DNA of 64,000 nucleotides from Nitrosopumilales archaeon. GTDB taxonomy: Archaea; Thermoproteota; Nitrososphaeria; Nitrososphaerales; Nitrosopumilaceae. The stretch covers positions 1-64,000 of the forward strand of contig OMIR01000082.1 in assembly GCA_900299125.1 (NCBI GenBank), given 5' to 3'. The position numbers were made by a program, and so were the translations under genes. The notes beneath the pieces are model-generated. The model was not told the origin of the DNA. It was given only the letters and a program-made list of their open reading frames with translations, and searched no databases. This document shows positions 18,388 through 26,564 of the stretch, piece by piece. Within the stretch, counting starts at the first letter, position 1. Each line of letters starts with the position of its first letter.

Positions 18388-18393
18388 TTTTTT
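18388..18393 (+). terminator. T-tract terminator of RNase P RNA
   Basis: Six consecutive T residues directly follow the P1 helix, consistent with archaeal oligo-T termination. The tract overlaps the stop codon of the convergent gene at 18392. Confidence 0.55.
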
Positions 18394-19132
18394 ATCTTGA
18401 ACCAATTCTGATGTTTAACTTTAGTTTTTCAGTGGTTCCAGAAGGTGAGGTCGTATCTGTGAATCTTAATTCGGCAGTAGAACCAATCTTGACTCTTTTT
18501 CCATCTATTTCTTTAGGCATCTTTAGAGTCACTGCAAATTTTCCTGTGTTGTCTCCTGTCTCTCTCAATGAAGGTGTTTTTGCATCAAATGCTGGATTTG
18601 CTAAAGTGGTTCTAATTCCATTTGAGCTTCTAAATTCAATTAGACTCAGTGAAATGTTATCAGATTCTCTTGAATCTAAATTATAATCTGGATCAATAAT
18701 TCTTATTTGGAATGTCTGACCAATTCTGATTCTATTTTGAGAAGTTTCAATTGATGCTAATGATTTTTTTACCTTGATTGACTTTGAAACTGTATTGGAA
18801 TTACCTGAAACATCTGACTCATCCTTGTATGTTATGGTTAGAACATCACCGTTTTTGATATCGCGACCATTTATTGTGGTGGGTATTGATACCGTTCCGA
18901 CAAACATTCCAGAGTTAATACCCGTCTCTACAATTTTTTCTGGTCCTGAAATACTGGTTCCAGCAATCTTGAAATCTAATAGTCCTGAAACTGAAACCTC
19001 ATCGACTCCTTTATGCGATATATTTAGATCATCATCATGAACATAGAAAGTGACTGTTCCTCCAGGAACTAGTACTGTACTTGCCTGAAACGTTATTGCT
19101 AAAAATATTCCTGCTAGTGGTATTATGGTCAT
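18392..19132 (-). CDS. Exported two-repeat beta-domain protein
   Basis: A 246-residue protein with a signal peptide or N-terminal anchor (MTIIPLAGIFLAITFQASTV) and two tandem ~100-residue domains. Each begins with an acidic strand (HDDDLNISHKG; IDPDYNLDSRESD) and contains ET-G-NSG/NTG-F followed by I-[N/D]-G-[R/K]-x-[V/I]-K-x-G (TINGRDIKNGD; EIDGKRVKIGS). This is typical of repeat units in thaumarchaeal surface proteins. It overlaps the cofC stop by 4 bp, so it ends the cofD-cofC transcript although its role looks unrelated to F420. Confidence 0.75.
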   Translation of the reverse strand: MTIIPLAGIFLAITFQASTVLVPGGTVTFYVHDDDLNISHKGVDEVSVSGLLDFKIAGTSISGPEKIVETGINSGMFVGTVSIPTTINGRDIKNGDVLTITYKDESDVSGNSNTVSKSIKVKKSLASIETSQNRIRIGQTFQIRIIDPDYNLDSRESDNISLSLIEFRSSNGIRTTLANPAFDAKTPSLRETGDNTGKFAVTLKMPKEIDGKRVKIGSTAELRFTDTTSPSGTTEKLKLNIRIGSR

Positions 19133-19755
19133 TCTATTGTATTTCTGATCTTAGTCACCAATTCTGGCTTTTCAATATTACTCAGAATGAATTCTATGTC
19201 GGTAATGTCATCTATATCCCACATTATTCTTCTAATGAGTGCAAAAGTTGTAGGGATATTGCGGGATTTGGCAGTAGTTAGGTGAATTTTGTAGCTATCT
19301 TCATCATAATGGGTCTCCATTATGTTAATTGGACTGCGTAATAGCGCATTGGTACCATCAAACTTTCTTGAAGGTACCACAACTAATTGGGGGGTTTTTC
19401 TATATTTTATCAACTCATCTATATCGTATGACGTGATAAGAGGTATGTCTTGAGGAAACACTATTGATGTCTCGAAATTATTTTCCAAAAGATATTTCTC
19501 TGCCAAAGATACTGCTGAATTAACACCGTTTTCAGTTTCTTCATAAATCTGAACGGCGTTGTATTTTTTTGCTATTTCAAATGCTCTCTCATCACGAGAT
19601 ATGATCACTGTCTTGTCGATTTTTGATTGTGAAATTGCTGAGAGTACCTCATCTAACATTATTTTGCATAATTGCTCTGTCTTTTCTTGGGATAGGCCTA
19701 GACGAGTTTTTGCCTTTGAGAATGTCTTGACAGGAATAATAGATGCTATTGGCAA
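19129..19755 (-). CDS. cofC: 2-phospho-L-lactate guanylyltransferase
   Basis: It activates the lactate-type side-chain precursor with GTP for transfer to FO by CofD. The nucleotidyltransferase motif is at the N-terminus (IPVKTFSKAKTRLGLSQ). It is followed by TVIISRDERAFEIAKKYNAV, the metal-binding region VFPQDIPLITSYDI and VVVPSRKFDGTNALLRSP, all CofC-like. The length of 208 is usual. It starts with TTG one base after the cofD stop. Depending on clade the substrate may be 2-phospholactate or phosphoenolpyruvate, which cannot be told here. Confidence 0.93.
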   Translation of the reverse strand: MPIASIIPVKTFSKAKTRLGLSQEKTEQLCKIMLDEVLSAISQSKIDKTVIISRDERAFEIAKKYNAVQIYEETENGVNSAVSLAEKYLLENNFETSIVFPQDIPLITSYDIDELIKYRKTPQLVVVPSRKFDGTNALLRSPINIMETHYDEDSYKIHLTTAKSRNIPTTFALIRRIMWDIDDITDIEFILSNIEKPELVTKIRNTIE

Positions 19756-19756
19756 T

Positions 19757-20674
19757 CTATCTTACGTTCTTTAGTACAAATGACGCCAATGCATCTTCAG
19801 ATATCTTGTTATTCATTTTAATGCTGGTATCGTAGATTTTCATATCTAGATTCTGAATTCTTTTAGTTAACAGTCTGTCTTTGGAATCGATAATAATACT
19901 TCCACAAACATCAGAATACATTTGAGCGACTCCGTATGGAGAAACTTCAATTCCTGCAGCTTCCATGTACTCTGCAGCTGGGCCAGAAAATGCCTTATTG
20001 CCAATTAGTGGACTAATAGCAACCACTTTTCTTCGATTCTTGGATAGTTCTTTTCTAACGCCTTTGATCTGAAGCATTGGACCTATACTGGTTAGTGGAT
20101 TGCCTGGTGCAATTATTACTAGTTCTGAATCATGAATTGCATTAATCGCTTCAGGATTTGGTCTTGCTTTATCTGCGCCAATGTATTGAATACCTTGAAC
20201 TTTATCTTTGCCCTTATACTTTACCCAAAACTCTTGCAAATGCATTTCTCCTTTGTCAGTAGTGATCCTAGTCTCAATCGTATTATCGGTAACTGGCATT
20301 ATCTTGGACTCGACGGCAAATCTTTCACACATCCATTTTGTAATTTCTCCCAAGTTTTTTCCATTCTTTAGCATGTTTGTTCTTATTAGATGAGTTGCTG
20401 CATCTCTATCACCAATTCTAAACCATGTTTCTTCACCAAAAATTTCCATCTGTCGTAAAAATCCAAAAGTATCCTTTCTAATTCCCCATCCTTTTTCATA
20501 GTCCAAAATATCTGCAAGACCGTAAATTATGGTATCAATGTCAGGACATACGTATAATCCGTACAACCAGTAATTATCACCCACATTACAAATTACATTT
20601 ACATCGCGGGTCTGAGAGATCAAACCGCGAACAAACTTTACAGAACCAGTACCACCTGCGAGAATTGTTATCAT
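19757..20674 (-). CDS. cofD: 2-phospho-L-lactate transferase
   Basis: It transfers the phospholactyl (or related) group from the CofC product to FO, giving F420-0. It opens with ITILAGGTGSVKFVRGL and NVICNVGDNYWLYGLYVCPD, then FGFLRQMEIFGEETWFRIGD, VIIAPGNPLTSIGPMLQI and VAISPLIGNKAFSGPAAEYM, all characteristic. The 305 residues match the family. It is the first gene of cofD-cofC-surface protein on the minus strand. Confidence 0.96.
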   Translation of the reverse strand: MITILAGGTGSVKFVRGLISQTRDVNVICNVGDNYWLYGLYVCPDIDTIIYGLADILDYEKGWGIRKDTFGFLRQMEIFGEETWFRIGDRDAATHLIRTNMLKNGKNLGEITKWMCERFAVESKIMPVTDNTIETRITTDKGEMHLQEFWVKYKGKDKVQGIQYIGADKARPNPEAINAIHDSELVIIAPGNPLTSIGPMLQIKGVRKELSKNRRKVVAISPLIGNKAFSGPAAEYMEAAGIEVSPYGVAQMYSDVCGSIIIDSKDRLLTKRIQNLDMKIYDTSIKMNNKISEDALASFVLKNVR

Positions 20675-20857
20675 AAAACCCTTTTTCTGTGATACTCGAG
20701 GTCAATATTACCTTTCTCAATAATGCCGTTTCAATACAAAACAATAAACACAAAGAAAAATTGTAAAAAATTCATAGAAAATCTATTTTCTAAAATTTTT
20801 CGCTTGTTTTTACTATCCAAGATAAGATTTATTACTATGAACTGAAACGTCTTGTTC

Positions 20858-22159
20858 GTGAATAGGGCTTCTCTATTGGTATTTTCAGTTTTGTCCATTC
20901 TTCTAATTACTCCGATCTCTAATGCATTTGCAGCTCAGTTAAGCTGGGATGCCAAGACTCCTGAATCTGCCGAAGTCCCACATTTCAAATTCCAAAGAAC
21001 TGCTTATATTGAATACAAAGAAGGTGGAGCAATAGCTGATGCTCTGAGAGGTCAATCAAAAACTATTGAATTTACAGTTGATTCTACTGCGCCTGGTATT
21101 GATGTATTGATTGAAAAATTAAATGAAAATTTACACGAACTACAAAGTTCTGCCCGTGTCACTGATATTACAGTAGAATATCAGGCATCTCTAAATGGAC
21201 GTGGAGATAACGCTTCAGTAGACTTTAGAGTAATCTTAACTCCTAAAATTGATGGTTATCTAATCAAACCCTACTCAGAAGGCTCTCCTGCACTGTTTGA
21301 TATACTGTGGAGAGGAATCAAAGTAAATGATTCAATTACAATCACTACTCCAGATTATGGGGATGTGGAAATAAACAGGCCAATTTCTTTCTATGAAGAG
21401 AACTATCCAGAAGTTGCAGCCCAAATTAATGATGAAGCGAGAAATATAATGAGTATGCCGATTATTGATGCATCCGGTGTTGGTGGATTGGCAATTGGCA
21501 GCTGGCACTTTTTAGCAGACCCAACCGGAATTGTTGCGGAAACTAGCAAATATGGTTTCTCTGGTGCCAAAGTGGTTGTATCGTCTTTCACAATGGGTGA
21601 AAGTAGTTTCCGTGAGGGACAAATAAGAGAGAAAGAATTTGATGCGACATTTACATCTGATAAAACTTATAGCATTAGAACAGTCGAATCCGGAGACTCT
21701 GGAAATATTTTCCTTGCTGGCTATGCATCTCCTGACACCCTAAATGGTGGAGAGGTAGTTGGTGTATCGCCAGTAGCCCCATCAACTGGAGCGCAGACAT
21801 CAAGCGGCTCATTCCCAATATTCATAATATATGGTATGGCTGGAATGGCCGCAGCTGGGGCAGGAGGATTTTTCTGGTGGAGTAACAAAAAGGCAAAACG
21901 AGATTCTGAATATGTTCAAACAGGAATTGACCCAAAATATCTGCGCGGCGTTGATACTAGTGAAGCATCTGGTGGATATAAGACAAACCGAGGAGAGGCA
22001 GAATTGGTCTCTGATGATCAATCATACAAACAACACTCTAGTGTCTATGATCAAGGATCTACCCGTGGCTCTCTTCCAGCTGGATATGAAAAACCAAAGG
22101 ATGAGCCAAAACCAAGTTCTAATCGTGGCTCGATGCCAAAAGACTGGAAACCCTCTTAG
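20858..22159 (+). CDS. Secreted, membrane-anchored protein of unknown function
   Basis: It starts at GTG 20858, or two codons earlier at TTG 20852. A signal peptide (residues 1-25, ending ISNAFAA) leads to an extracellular domain of about 300 residues with alternating strands (SKTIEFTVDSTAPGIDVLIE). One transmembrane helix (FPIFIIYGMAGMAAAGAGGF) follows, then a charged, disordered cytosolic tail carrying two similar motifs, TRGSLPAGYEKP and NRGSMPKDWKPS. A TTTATTA box lies about 25-31 bp before the start. The family is not recognised; the layout recurs in thaumarchaeal envelope proteins. Confidence 0.75.
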   Translation: MNRASLLVFSVLSILLITPISNAFAAQLSWDAKTPESAEVPHFKFQRTAYIEYKEGGAIADALRGQSKTIEFTVDSTAPGIDVLIEKLNENLHELQSSARVTDITVEYQASLNGRGDNASVDFRVILTPKIDGYLIKPYSEGSPALFDILWRGIKVNDSITITTPDYGDVEINRPISFYEENYPEVAAQINDEARNIMSMPIIDASGVGGLAIGSWHFLADPTGIVAETSKYGFSGAKVVVSSFTMGESSFREGQIREKEFDATFTSDKTYSIRTVESGDSGNIFLAGYASPDTLNGGEVVGVSPVAPSTGAQTSSGSFPIFIIYGMAGMAAAGAGGFFWWSNKKAKRDSEYVQTGIDPKYLRGVDTSEASGGYKTNRGEAELVSDDQSYKQHSSVYDQGSTRGSLPAGYEKPKDEPKPSSNRGSMPKDWKPS

Positions 22160-22177
22160 AAAATTTTTTTCCTAATT

Positions 22178-23161
22178 TCAAATAACTGAATTTTTTGTCA
22201 GTTTGTCTTTTCTGTATTGATATATGCCAAGTATTATTGCCAATATTCCAGTAATTAGGAAAATTATTTCTATTGTCTGAATTAGTGAGTGTGAAAAAGA
22301 GTCAATAACGCGAATCTCATTTACACTTGATACTAGATACGCGTAAGAATATACAACATAATTAGTAGCCCAGTGGATCAATACTGCTGCAACGAATCCG
22401 TATCGATAGTAAACCCACCCGATTATGATTCCCGACATTGCCGCTTGAGTGAACTTGCCGTTACTCCATTGTTCAGATACGACGTGTGCAAGGCCAAACA
22501 ATATGCCGACAATAACAATTAGAATTATTGACTTTTTTGAATTAGTGATTGATAAATTATCATGTGGATTCCATAATGATTTGAAAAAAAGTTTTACTGA
22601 TGATCTATTCGAATATGCCAAAAAAATCGGTATTCCGAGTAAAATGATTCTAAAACCAATCTCTTCAATTAGGGGTGATATGGTAATTCCCAAAAAACCA
22701 GTGAGATCATTATCAAAGCTTGGTGGTGTAATTATTATGCCCATGGATTGTTGAATGATATCTATAGCTCCCGAAAGGGCAATTATTACTGTGAACCATT
22801 TGATTGTCTGTACGATGTAATTTCCATCCTGTGCACCGTATGAACCAGACATTATCGGTGAGAGAATACTTAGCATATTTTTTTTAGGTCCTAGAGTAGC
22901 TATTGCAAACAAAATTACGAACACTGCCCATATTACTATGAAAATCTCACCAATCTCTAGCCAGGAAAGCCAGTCTAATCCTTTATTCTTTAGAAAACCA
23001 ATCTCTGTAATTGGTAATCCATAATCTATGCTTTTTCCAATCTGGGAATTAAAAAATAGATAAGCCCCAATTGGAAATGAAAGGATCATCAGGCCAAAAA
23101 TCACAGAGACTAGTGCTGAATATGGAATTGCTAAACCTTGGATGATTTTCTGATCTTGCAT
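22178..23161 (-). CDS. CPBP family intramembrane metalloprotease
   Basis: A multi-pass membrane protein with about 8 helices and the CAAX-protease/bacteriocin-processing (ABI) motifs: Glu166-Glu167 and Arg171 in IEEIGFRIILLG, His226 in FGLAHVVSEQW and His263 in AVLIHWATNYV. These are the expected zinc and catalytic residues. The length of 327 is somewhat long because of the N-terminal helices. Its substrate is unknown. The start abuts the aIF1 stop codon exactly, so the two share a transcript. Confidence 0.9.
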   Translation of the reverse strand: MQDQKIIQGLAIPYSALVSVIFGLMILSFPIGAYLFFNSQIGKSIDYGLPITEIGFLKNKGLDWLSWLEIGEIFIVIWAVFVILFAIATLGPKKNMLSILSPIMSGSYGAQDGNYIVQTIKWFTVIIALSGAIDIIQQSMGIIITPPSFDNDLTGFLGITISPLIEEIGFRIILLGIPIFLAYSNRSSVKLFFKSLWNPHDNLSITNSKKSIILIVIVGILFGLAHVVSEQWSNGKFTQAAMSGIIIGWVYYRYGFVAAVLIHWATNYVVYSYAYLVSSVNEIRVIDSFSHSLIQTIEIIFLITGILAIILGIYQYRKDKLTKNSVI

Positions 23162-23470
23162 TTAATGAACTTCTATACTGGATTCGGAGAATCCAAGTCT
23201 GACTAGTGTTTCTTTCATGGTGTCTCTATGGTCTCCTTGTAAGAAAATATAGTTGTCTTTGGTGGTACCACCGCATGCATACTTGCGCTTCAATTCGCTC
23301 AGAGTACCGTTAAGGTCGTTGAGCTTTGAATCTAGTCCTTCGATCATGGTTCCTTTTTTCTTAAAACGTCTCTCTTCCAATCTTACAACAATTTTAGTTG
23401 ATTCTTTGTTAAGATCGCCGCAAGCACACAAATCTTCTGGGAGTCCACATGTGTTGCAAATTACTGCCAT
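23162..23470 (-). CDS. Translation initiation factor aIF1 (SUI1/YciH family)
   Basis: A start-codon fidelity factor acting on the 30S subunit. An N-terminal Cys cluster (CNTCGLPEDLCACGDL) is followed by the SUI1 domain with KIVVRLEERRFKKKGTMIEG, LKRKYACGGTTKDNYIFLQG and a terminal amphipathic helix. The length of 102 is typical for archaea. It is divergent from the p27-like gene at 23563 and overlaps nothing. Confidence 0.95.
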   Translation of the reverse strand: MAVICNTCGLPEDLCACGDLNKESTKIVVRLEERRFKKKGTMIEGLDSKLNDLNGTLSELKRKYACGGTTKDNYIFLQGDHRDTMKETLVRLGFSESSIEVH

Positions 23471-23562
23471 TATTTTACTAAAATATCCACCTTTAGCCGA
23501 CTATTAAGCCTTATTGGAATTTTCTTGTAAGTTTTTTTACAAAGAATTGTTACTATAGTGTA

Positions 23563-23886
23563 ATGTCAAACGAACTGAGAAAAAAAGCAGTTGAATTATT
23601 ACTAAAGGGTGCCACAATGTTAGCTGAACCATGTCCATACTGTAAGGGAGTACGAATCATCAAAGATGGAAATGCATTATGTGTAAACTGTGGGAGGGAA
23701 CCAGACCAAAGTAAACTAGTGGCTCAAAACAATGAAGTACAAAAAAACCCTATCTTGGATACGCTGAATAAAAAACTAGAACTACTTACAAAAGAATTGG
23801 AAACTGAAAAAGATCATGAAAAACAGCAGATGATTCTCAAGTCTATTAATGCCCTAATAGACACTGTCTCGAAGCTAAGCAAATGA
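23563..23886 (+). CDS. Sjogren syndrome/scleroderma autoantigen 1 (p27)-like zinc protein
   Basis: A 107-residue archaeal member of the autoantigen p27 family. The N-terminal LLKGATMLAEPCPYCKGVRI and LCVNCGREP form a Cys4 zinc ribbon (CPYC, CVNC), and the rest is a predicted coiled coil (LNKKLELLTKELETEKDHEK). Function in archaea is not established. It is followed after 36 bp by Sec61-beta, a spacing that leaves room for a separate promoter. Confidence 0.85.
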   Translation: MSNELRKKAVELLLKGATMLAEPCPYCKGVRIIKDGNALCVNCGREPDQSKLVAQNNEVQKNPILDTLNKKLELLTKELETEKDHEKQQMILKSINALIDTVSKLSK

Positions 23887-23922
23887 TAAAGTTTTTATTT
23901 TAACAATCTAGGTTTTTAATAA

Positions 23923-24093
23923 ATGAGCAGCAGCAAAAAGAAGAGTGCACCACTACCGGCATCATCCGCAGGATTATTGCGTTTCTTTGAAGATGAAACC
24001 AAAGGATACAGACTCGATCCAAGAATCGTTGTTGCAATTCCAACAGGTCTAATCGTAATATCCTGGATTCTTGACCTATTCCTAATAAAATAA
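23923..24093 (+). CDS. Preprotein translocase subunit Sec61-beta
   Basis: A 56-residue tail-anchored subunit of the SecYE-beta channel, easily missed because of its size. It opens with a basic Ser-rich stretch (MSSSKKKSAPLPASSAGLLR), then has FFEDETKGYRLDPRIVVAIP, the family hallmark before the membrane helix, and ends in a single helix (TGLIVISWILDLFLIK). A T-rich TTTTTATTTTA box stands about 21-31 bp upstream of the ATG. It is followed after 8 bp by the DUF2070 gene. Confidence 0.93.
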   Translation: MSSSKKKSAPLPASSAGLLRFFEDETKGYRLDPRIVVAIPTGLIVISWILDLFLIK

Positions 24094-24101
24094 GACCAAA
24101 A

Positions 24102-25844
24102 ATGACCGAATCATATGATGATGTATCAAAGATTCACAAACGTTATTCTCTAACTCTTCTAACACCATCATCAAAATACCATTCGCTGATATTCTCTGCA
24201 ATAATTGCTACTATCACTAGTTACTTTGTTCTGACAGCCTATCTGGATAGACAAAATGATCTTGTATTCAGATTACCCATCTTAATTGGAGTTTTACTCA
24301 TCACGCAAAAAATTGATGCCAGACTAATTCGAACTAGGGAATATTCCAAGGCATTACACATGTCTCTTTTTGGTAACATGTCTTGGCTTGCAATAGTTTT
24401 GATGGGGATGGCAGCATACTCTGTACTGGGTAAAGCGGAACTATCCTTACTGTATATCGCAGAGGGGATGTTGATATTTACTAGCTTTAGAATTGGTTTA
24501 CTTACAACTACATTGGGACTCTCAATGAGAAAATCTTGGGCTATTTGCTTTATTCAACCACTTGCGATGTATTTTGTTTTAATTCCACAAGAATTATGGA
24601 TATCGTCACTGCTTGACCCTTTTGTAATTGGCTTAGGGGTAACATTTCTTACAATTTCATCAGTTTGGTCGTATCTTACTGACAGGGCTGGGCGTCCAGA
24701 AATTAAAAGCACTCATGAGCTAATACAGGCCTACTTGGCTTCACGTGGCAAGGAAAATTATGCAGAGGTCGAGACAATCATCGAGTCTCGTTCTTATCAA
24801 TCAAGTATTCTGACATCTCAGATTAGATTTAATTCAAACAATGGTGAATTTAGAATGGTTCTTCCAGAAATACACCCTGGACCATATCATCCAATTGGCG
24901 GAAGTAACATAACTTATAGACTTTACAAAACTCTGAATTCCTCTGCAATGATCATGCATAGTGTTTCTGATCATGCGCTGAACTTGCCTTCACAGAAAGC
25001 TGTAACAGAATATCTTGGAACCTTTTCGACTAATCTTGTTCTGAAAAAAGGCTCTAATTGTACAGAGCCTGTTATAGTTTCAGTAAACAAGGCACGTGTC
25101 ACCGGAATATTATTTGAAAAAACTGCAATATTGTTTCTTTCATTATCTCCTCATGGTATGGAAGATGTACCCAATTACATAAAAAATGAAATAGAGCAGA
25201 TTGCTAATAATCGAGATTTTGAGCGAATTCTTGTCGTTGATTGTCATAACGCAATGGGTGTAGAAATTGGCAAAGATGACTCTCAGGACATGCTCAAGGC
25301 AGCAAAGGCTACACTAGAAACACTCGTCACCAAAGAATCATACCCATTAGAGTTTGGCTATGCAAATTCTAATGCCATGGATGTCAACTCAATTGATCTT
25401 GGGCCTGGTGGCCTTGGAGTACTATGCTTGAAAATAAACGGCAAGAAATTCTTTTTGGGCTGGTCTGATTCTAATAATATGGAAAACGGTACTCGTGAAT
25501 ACGTGGTTAATTATTTTGCAAAAAATGATATGAATCTAGTTGAATTGTGTACTTCTGACACTCATTTTAGCTCTATAGTGGTGCGTACTAGAACTGGATA
25601 CTATCCTTTTGGAAAAATCTCAAAACCCGAAACAATTGCTACTTGGTATTATCAAATAGCCAAGCAAGCAGAATCCAATCTACAACCGACCTCATTTGAA
25701 ATTTTGGAACACAAAGCTGACGTCAAAGTCATGGGCTCTGCTATACTGGAGGACTTTTCTAAGGCTCTTGACAAATCCCTTCTTCTGACTAAGGGATTTG
25801 CTATTGGTAGTTTCATCATATTCATTGGGTCTCTTTTCTTATAG
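24102..25844 (+). CDS. DUF2070 family membrane protein
   Basis: A 580-residue archaeal protein. Six or so transmembrane helices lie in residues 25-200, followed by a large soluble domain. The soluble part has VLPEIHPGPYHPIGGSNITY, ILVVDCHNAMGVEIGKDDSQ and CTSDTHFSSIVVRTRTGYYP. The conserved His/Asp residues resemble a metal-dependent hydrolase site. A last hydrophobic helix is at the C-terminus. I recognise the family; its function is unknown. It sits just after sec61-beta, and its end overlaps the convergent nuclease-like gene by 23 bp. Confidence 0.88.
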   Translation: MTESYDDVSKIHKRYSLTLLTPSSKYHSLIFSAIIATITSYFVLTAYLDRQNDLVFRLPILIGVLLITQKIDARLIRTREYSKALHMSLFGNMSWLAIVLMGMAAYSVLGKAELSLLYIAEGMLIFTSFRIGLLTTTLGLSMRKSWAICFIQPLAMYFVLIPQELWISSLLDPFVIGLGVTFLTISSVWSYLTDRAGRPEIKSTHELIQAYLASRGKENYAEVETIIESRSYQSSILTSQIRFNSNNGEFRMVLPEIHPGPYHPIGGSNITYRLYKTLNSSAMIMHSVSDHALNLPSQKAVTEYLGTFSTNLVLKKGSNCTEPVIVSVNKARVTGILFEKTAILFLSLSPHGMEDVPNYIKNEIEQIANNRDFERILVVDCHNAMGVEIGKDDSQDMLKAAKATLETLVTKESYPLEFGYANSNAMDVNSIDLGPGGLGVLCLKINGKKFFLGWSDSNNMENGTREYVVNYFAKNDMNLVELCTSDTHFSSIVVRTRTGYYPFGKISKPETIATWYYQIAKQAESNLQPTSFEILEHKADVKVMGSAILEDFSKALDKSLLLTKGFAIGSFIIFIGSLFL

Positions 25845-26460
25845 TCTCAATGTTTTCCAAGTTTCCAAAAAACTCATCTAAAAAATCTCCTAACTGATGT
25901 ATTGGGACTATTGGCACCTTGTCTACAAAGCTTACTTTGTCTTGGTATAAAGTAACAATTACTGGTGCAGCGATTGCACCCTTTGTCTTTGAGACATAGT
26001 GTTTGGTTCGCTCTATCTGCTTGTCTACTATCCCTCTGAGTGCAGATGAACTCATTTTTTTCCAGTGTTTACAATCAATTAACACTGCAATACCTAATCT
26101 GATTCCTACAATATCGATCTCCATACGAGGATTTGTCAGAATTAAATTTCTAATCGTGGCAAAATTATGATCATCCAAAATCCTCGCCGCGAGCCCTTCA
26201 AAATCTTTCCAATCTAGGTGTTTTGCTACATCATCAACGAGAATTCCCTTACTCAAAGCCATGATTGCAGCTCGAAGCTTATCACCCTCTCCAAATTCTA
26301 CTGTGGTACCATCAAATTTGCCGATGTCATTAGAAACAAGCTCTTGAATAATTGCTTTTGATACGGTTTTATCTGATTTTGAAACCCTCGAAAAGTCTTC
26401 AATTGAAATTCCTCCGGAAATTATACCGTCTATTCCATCAAGCCAAAACCTTGAATTCAT
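25822..26460 (-). CDS. Mrr-like PD-(D/E)XK nuclease-fold protein
   Basis: A 212-residue protein. The N-terminal ~85 residues are helical and may bind DNA. Residues 85-200 form a restriction-endonuclease-like core: WKDFEGLAARILDDHNFATI, then RMEIDIVGI, Asp116, and VLIDCKHWKK with Asp129-Cys-Lys131 as the (D/E)xK element. All core acidic residues are present, so it may be active. No methyltransferase or other restriction partner is nearby, so a DNA-repair or housekeeping role is as likely as defence. Confidence 0.8.
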   Translation of the reverse strand: MNSRFWLDGIDGIISGGISIEDFSRVSKSDKTVSKAIIQELVSNDIGKFDGTTVEFGEGDKLRAAIMALSKGILVDDVAKHLDWKDFEGLAARILDDHNFATIRNLILTNPRMEIDIVGIRLGIAVLIDCKHWKKMSSSALRGIVDKQIERTKHYVSKTKGAIAAPVIVTLYQDKVSFVDKVPIVPIHQLGDFLDEFFGNLENIETIRKETQ

Positions 26461-26564
26461 TATTTATTTTCTAATTTTGTAAATTAAAAGTATTACATTA
26501 TGACAATTCAACATTGTAAAAAATACTTTTGGAGCTTTAAATTAGATGAAGTTATGAGAAAATC

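Noticed and set aside
20723-20845. Short ATG frame in the gap before the secreted protein
   Set aside because: It has the Lys/Asn/Phe/Ile composition expected from AT-rich noncoding DNA and lies over the likely promoter.
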